This document shows positions 58,666 to 64,000 of a stretch of 64,000 bases of DNA, in pieces. Position 1 is the stretch's first letter; each line of letters starts with the position of its first letter. The notes under the pieces are model-generated. The model was given only the letters and a program-made list of their open reading frames with translations. It was not told where the DNA came from and ran no database searches. Source of the DNA: Forficula auricularia (Eukaryota > Arthropoda > Insecta > Dermaptera > Forficulidae); the NCBI GenBank assembly GCA_024734495.1, contig JALMQS010000102.1, forward strand, positions 8,512,986 through 8,576,985. Reading direction: 5' to 3'. The translations under genes and the position numbers were made by a program.

Positions 58666-59230
58666 CTGATGGGGACATCCACTTGACTTTACTATACAAC
58701 CTGCCACCTCACTTATATTTAATATTTAATAAAATTATTTATAATCATGTAGGGGAGGGTTAGTTTTTGCATTTTTAGATTACCGAGGGCCCATTGATTA
58801 TGTATACAAAATTTGGTTGAGTTTGCTCAAATGGCCTAGATTTTTAATTTTTAACCCCCCTCCACCGCCCTTAATTTTGGGTCGATATGCACCAAAATCT
58901 AATCAGCTCTTAATCTCAATGCACCAAAACTACGTGTGAAATTTGGTTTTGATATTCACACTAGTTTTTGAGCTAGCTCGTCCACAAAAATTTAGTGACG
59001 CACAGACAGACTACTAACAGATATTTTGACAAAACAATTATTATCTCGAAAAATATACATTATTCGATGTTCACTTATTACGGCTTTTTTGTAGACCGAA
59101 ATGCCATGGTTTCGTCCAATTTTTTGAATCAAAATAGTTTGAGCCGTTTTTGAGATATTTCGAAAAAAAGAACCAAAAAAAAAACACTTTTTTCATGGAC
59201 GATTACAATACTTGACCATACCCTGTATGG
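58666..59230 (-). mobile_element. Family B repeat, copy C
   Basis: The left edge 'ctgatggggacatccacttg' abuts the hAT end. The right edge reads on the minus strand 'ttaccatacagggtatggtc', matching copies A and B. It contains one 'gattatgtatacaaaattt' module and 'gagccgtttttgagatat'. It is the shortest and cleanest copy, so it best defines the family ends. Confidence 0.65.
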
Positions 59231-60590
59231 TAAATTAAAAAAATCATTTAAACCTAAACTAAAATATAATTTTTGGATCTATGTCATAGAAGATGGTTAA
59301 TAACTCAAAAAATACTGGTCGGATTTTGATGAAACTTGACCACAATGTTTTAAGACTCAGAAATACTAATGGTAATATTTTTTTACACTTATTTCATAAT
59401 TTAAAGAAGTAGAAAGCATAATAATAATAGATGGTCTCGATAAAATAGAGTTTTGTTTATACAGAGCGAGGATGATGAAATTGGTAAAATACAATATTGA
59501 TCAGGAAAATAAAAACAAAGTAATTTAATTTAAATATATATACAATATAATATATATATATATATATAAATGCTTATTTATTTATAATAATATATATTTA
59601 TTTATTAGTCCTAATACATTTGACTCCCATAATTACAATTTATTTGTTGAACTCAAATATCTTTCAATCTCTCCCAATTCTTGTAGTTTATAAATCGAAT
59701 AGAAATTATTGTGTTAATTTATTGTTTGATGGAATGATGAATTGAGCTACATTTAATATATTAACGAAATGCTTTTGAAAAAAAAAAAAAATTGTAATTA
59801 ATAAATCAACAAAAATTGGAGAAAATTGTTTTTCTAAAGAAAAAAATATTTTAAATTAATTAGAATTCAACAGTATTAAAAAGATTACAAATAAAAAGCA
59901 TAGCCAAGGAATAAAATAAAATTGCACATCTTGGTCATTTTCTATAAAAGAATCGATATAAAGAGGTATCAAAAGAAAAAAAGAAAACAGAATGAATTTT
60001 TACTAGAGAAAGTAATATAAATAAAAAAATTAGTAAATATATAAAAATTTTGCATTACTATTACTACATGATAATTTTGAGATATCTATTCTTAGATTAA
60101 ATAAAGAAAAATATTGTGCAATACAAATTCCCCTTGTATAATAAGTTGAAATGGCTTTTTTTGTTTCCTTGGTACAGGCGTCCATATGATTTTTGAAATT
60201 TTTGTACATTAAATACAGAAAAAAATAAAAATCAAATCTTTAGACAGAGTTGATAACTCCAATAAAAAAGTTCTCCAACATGGAGAGAAATTTTCAGGAG
60301 CATTGTGTGTAACAAACACTTTGCTGGCAGATCTTGAAATTGAGTTATTTAGTGCGAACCAAGGGGTCCCAAGCAAACAAGCCAAAGGGGCGTTTAATAA
60401 TAAAATAAGGAATAAGTTAATAATAACATAAATAAGAAAGAAGAATATAAGATAAAATCGAAGGGAAAAAATCAAAACGTTTGAATTATGAAGAAAATGG
60501 CAAGATTTTTAGTTATGCGAGTTAAGCAGGAGCTTAGAAATGAAAAAAAAAAACTATGTGGGATATATATATATAATTTACTCTCACTTT
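59231..60590. other. No gene recognised
   Basis: Very AT-rich with TA runs (59530-59570, 60565-60600). The minus-strand frame at 60209-60475 is hydrophobic but of skewed composition and has no known domain. Confidence 0.4.
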
Positions 60591-61164
60591 ATATATATAT
60601 ATAGGATGTCCTAAAAATATAAGGGGCGGGAGTGTAAAGAAGACACAGTTTTTGTTAACATGCCGATGTCCGAAAAAGAGTCATTTGATCTCTAGGGTAA
60701 ATAATTCGAATTTACTGTAGTTATAAAAATATAAAATACTGTAGTTATCAAAATATAAAATACTGTAGTTATCAAAATATAAAATAAAATAAATATATGT
60801 AAATGGTACAATTCTCTAATTACCATCGAAAAAACGTTTATTAGTGTTTTAAACGTTTCGGGAAAGATTCTCTCTTTATCAATGAAAAAAATTGAAAAAA
60901 TGTATGTTGTTTTATTCTTTTTTTATAAAATAGCTATATTTTTTCAATTTTATCAGTGATAAATTAAGAATTTCTTCCTAAACGTTGAAATATTAATAAA
61001 TGTTTTTTGATGATAATTCAAGAATTGTATCATTTATTGCATATAAATGATACATTAAGAATATTCCAAAAACAAGGCTACGACTATTTTTATTTATTTA
61101 TTTTTTAGGCAGGGGGATGAAAGGAAGCTCAACTCCTCTATATTTATAGGACATCCTATATATA
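60591..61164. mobile_element. Small TIR element with internal minisatellite
   Basis: The inverted ends TATAGGATGTCCTAAAAATA (left) and TATTTATAGGACATCCTATA (right) match over about 28 bp next to TA runs, so a TA-duplicating (mariner-like) origin is plausible. Inside, 'actgtagttatcaaaatata' is repeated about three times (60714-60785). A fold-back with 'acgtttcggg' lies near 60840-61010. No coding frame. Confidence 0.65.
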
Positions 61165-61198
61165 AAGAAATAAACATAAACATATATATAAGGTAACG

Positions 61199-61351
61199 GC
61201 AGCAGTAGTTGACCGTGCACCAGTAGTTGACCATTTCGACATAAATCTTTAATTAATAAGGATCCAGATGGAAAGATTTTTTTCAAGGGAATACTTCTAT
61301 CTGTATCCTTATTAATCAAAGATCCATGTCGAAATGGTCAACTACTGCTGC
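61199..61351. mobile_element. Palindromic MITE, about 150 bp
   Basis: Starts GCAGCAGTAGTTGACC and ends GGTCAACTACTGCTGC. The arms are inverted copies for about 60-70 bp each ('ttaattaataaggatccaga' / 'tctgtatccttattaatc'), so the transcript would form a long hairpin. Followed by (TA)n and (GA)n. Confidence 0.8.

Positions 61352-61392
<41 letters not shown>
61352..61392. repeat. (TA)n(GA)n microsatellite
   Basis: TA run directly followed by a GA run and then an A run. Confidence 0.9.
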
Positions 61393-61449
61393 AAAAACAA
61401 ATGCATATAACTCTTTTAATATCGAACGTTTTTTAAGTTTATAACGTTT

Positions 61450-61545
61450 CGGGATAGATTATCCCTTTATCAATTATGAATATTGGACAGGAAGTCATTA
61501 CACAGTGATAAAGGGATAATCAATCCCGAAACGTTTTATGCAAGA
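61450..61545. repeat. Fold-back repeat with 'cgtttcggga' motif
   Basis: 'acgtttcgggatagattatc' and 'gataatcaatcccgaaacgt' are inverted counterparts around a 40-bp centre. The motif (TGATAAAGGG...CCCGAAACG) resembles the hammerhead-like family at 5508 but with TGATAAA in place of CTGATGA. Confidence 0.55.
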
Positions 61546-63215
61546 GTTCGTTCTATATTCAGAAGGTAGTCGTTGGAAGAATACCTCTCACGCGCGCAAA
61601 GCGCTGTTTTTTGGCAGAAACTACTGTCAGCATGCCAAAAATCTCTGAATGAAAGCGTTAATAAAAGTTATAACTAATTGTTTTTAAAAGATTTCAATTA
61701 TTTTTCTATATATTACAATCAAAACATTATATAATATATATATTTAAAGTGAGGGGAAAATTTGAAATAAAAATCTAAATAAATCTAAATAAAAATTAGC
61801 GTAAAATGTATGAGAATTATTTAAATTAAATGGCACAGACCGATTGGGACTAAGTCGATCCCCTTCCTCATTGGATAAAGAGAGTTGATTTTTGTCATAT
61901 TTTTAATGTGAATGATAATTTTTGTGAAATCTAAATACCTAAATTAGATATGGATATTTTTCAAAACAATTATTGGTTTAGAATATTATTAAAATTTTAT
62001 GTACAATTGATCCATATTTATTTATTTGCTTAATAGAAAAATAGTTCATAGGGAATATAAAAATGAATTAAATTTCTTTTAAAATTGTTCACGATGATAT
62101 AATATTCTAGACAAAAAATTGCCTGTAAAATTTTTCCAAAATCTTTAAATTGCCTTATCTTTGGTTTGTTTGCTTAAGGTTGATATTTATTATTAATTAT
62201 ATAACATTAATAAAAGAAATACAAAAAAAAAATAAAAATAAAATAAAATAAAATATATATAAAAATAAAATATCGAAAAATATTTTTAAAACATGTATAA
62301 AGTAATTAAAAATAAAGCTCGAGCTTTTATTTTATTAATCGGCTACCTTCTATTCATACAAGAGATAAGAACCAATGACAAAATGAACGACAAATTTTTA
62401 ACTAAAAGTATGATCACATTTGCCTAAACATTATTTTAGAACACAAAATGTTTTTAAAAATTTTATTATTAAAAATAAAATAGATGAGTATCTTTTATCA
62501 AATACAAACAATTACTTAGATTTTTTTTTCAAAATCAAATGTTTATTTATATTATGTTCAAAAAATGTAAATAATAATAGCTGATTTTTTTTTTAATTCA
62601 GTCTATGAACACACTTTTAAAATGGTGGCAGACAGTTGGATAACTTAGAATTGTACAAGATGAATGCTTCATTTTATCATTGATTCAATACAAATAAACA
62701 TTTTGTTAAAAATATAATTGTTTTTTATATTCCTATTGATTTGTGATCAATATTATTGAGTATGATGAAATTTAAAACGCTCAAAACGTTCTTATAAAAA
62801 AATACCTATTCTTGAAAAATCCTTTTAATTATCCCACTTTTGAAAATAATTCAAAAATGAATGATAGGTCTTGTTTTTATTAAAAGAAAAATGAAATCCA
62901 GAATCTATATAGGTAATTTTCCTACCAATAAAAACTATCTTTCTATGTATATATATATAAAAAAAAAATAAAAATAAAACCCTGATGCTTATTTTTTACT
63001 TTCATTTTTTTAAGAATTTGATTTTAATATCAATTTTTTTTTTTAATTTATTAGTCATCTAAAAAATTGATCATTTTCTAAAGATAAAAATGAATGAAAT
63101 TAGGAAAGCACGTAACCTGATTATTTTTTTCTCAAATTTGAAACACCCACGATGGAATTATAAAATTGGTTAACATTTTAGAGTTTATTTCTTTGTTAAG
63201 AAAAGAAAATATTCA
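61546..63215. other. No gene recognised
   Basis: AT-rich, with A/T homopolymers and a TA run near 62947. No exon, RNA gene or repeat end was identified. Confidence 0.4.
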
Positions 63216-63488
63216 TCAATTTTATAATTTCACCATGGATAGTCTGAACCGAAAGAATTTTTCAGTATATCAACCTGATCAGGAAAGCCTCAACAAGTAG
63301 ATAATTTCAAATTTTATTTATTTCAAATTTCAACTGAAGAATTCTTTTTTGTTGTATCATCTATGTTGAAATTTTCTAATTCTAGTTTAATTATTTGTAG
63401 TTAAGAAAATTTTTGCCAATTTTATAATTTCACCATGATTAGTCCAAAGTGAAATAATGATTTAGTTTGTCAACCTGATTATCAAAGC
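63216..63488. repeat. Diverged direct duplication, about 70 bp
   Basis: 'ttttataatttcaccatg' followed within 55 bp by 'tcaacctgat' occurs at 63218-63283 and again at 63418-63480, with substitutions between. Confidence 0.6.
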
Positions 63489-63650
63489 AGATATTTCCCC
63501 TTCATTTATATGCTCAAGTAAATTAATTGTACCTATTAATTAAAATAAACATGATATTTATTTTTTCTTGTTTATGAATGTTGCACTGAAACTTCAGCAA
63601 ATTTGAAATAAATAAATATTTTAACCAGAGTGCTTTTCTTCTTTCTATAT

Positions 63651-64000
63651 CAGTGGCGGATTAAGAATTTAGAGGCCCAAGGCGTAAATCATGTTTTGGG
63701 GTTCCCCTTTAATAAGTTTTGAAATAATCAAATTAAAAAATATAGATATGTATAATGAAATTTGTATTACACACAATCAAATTGTAAAATTTACATAGTT
63801 ATTTAATTTATAATTGTTAATATAATATAAGTAAACATTCATACATAGATAGGTCAACCATATATAACATTTATAATTGCACTTTTCTGCTTTTTATGAT
63901 AGCAAATTTGTTATTTCCATAGTTTAATTGCTGCCAATTTTTTTGGCAAACGCTATATAGTATATGTGCACAGCCCGATATTTGGGGGTCCCTAAACATG
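63651..64000 (+). mobile_element. hAT-like element, left end (runs off window)
   Basis: Begins CAGTGGCGGATTAAGAATTT and 'gaggcccaaggcg', a common form of hAT end. The remaining 300 bp are AT-rich and non-coding. Confidence 0.45.

Noticed and set aside
60209..60475. Hydrophobic 88-residue frame
   Set aside because: AT-rich composition biases towards Phe, Ile and Leu; no start context, domain or neighbouring exon.

Overview
This is an AT-rich, intron-containing animal genome window, most likely from an invertebrate and plausibly an arthropod. The species cannot be fixed from the sequence. There are no prokaryotic operons. The window is almost entirely transposable elements, many nested, plus one clear host gene. 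That gene is a minus-strand, five-exon chaperonin-like gene (46593-56346) that I read as MKKS/BBS6. Its introns hold much of the repeat content of the right half.

1-14 kb: a hAT transposase remnant; two 310-bp GC-rich direct repeats flanking a seven-copy 107-bp tandem array; a non-autonomous Helitron; a hAT MITE with its 8-bp target duplication; fold-back elements; a pogo-like TIR element (8406-9680); a 0.9-kb long-inverted-repeat element (about 9955-10870); and an open, spliced hAT-type (TTF/DUF4371) transposase gene cut by an assembly gap (11095-13043).

14-32.4 kb: one nested retroelement complex. The outer shell is a minus-strand Ty1/copia element with 244-bp LTRs at 14081-14324 and 32176-32419. 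Its primer-binding site matches the anticodon arm of initiator tRNA-Met, and only gag and scraps of pol remain. A Dong/R4-like LINE sits in a TAA microsatellite in its 3' part. A Ty3/gypsy element with 147-bp LTRs (18055-18201 and 31943-32089) sits in its leader, bounded by the 5-bp duplication CTTTC. Between the polypurine tract of the gypsy element and its last LTR lies a roughly 10-kb array of alternating LTR pieces and a non-retroviral, coding-like segment in units of about 530 or 710 bp. Just after the 5' LTR of the gypsy element is a 16-nt sequence exactly complementary to a stretch inside that LTR, which suggests self-priming.

32.4-46 kb: two BEL/Pao remnants, a KRBA2-like integrase fragment, a damaged hAT transposase, an unclassified transposase-like fragment, a hAT C-terminal fragment, a second Helitron and a member of an unclassified repeat family (called family B here).

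46-64 kb: MKKS, with MITEs, a family B copy, tRNA-derived SINE-like modules and inverted repeats in its introns. Upstream of it is a hAT remnant split by a 5'-truncated RTE-like LINE with a perfect 10-bp target duplication, then another family B copy, several palindromic elements and AT-rich DNA without recognisable genes. Three runs of N (10995-11094, 23909-24538, 45698-45797) are assembly gaps.
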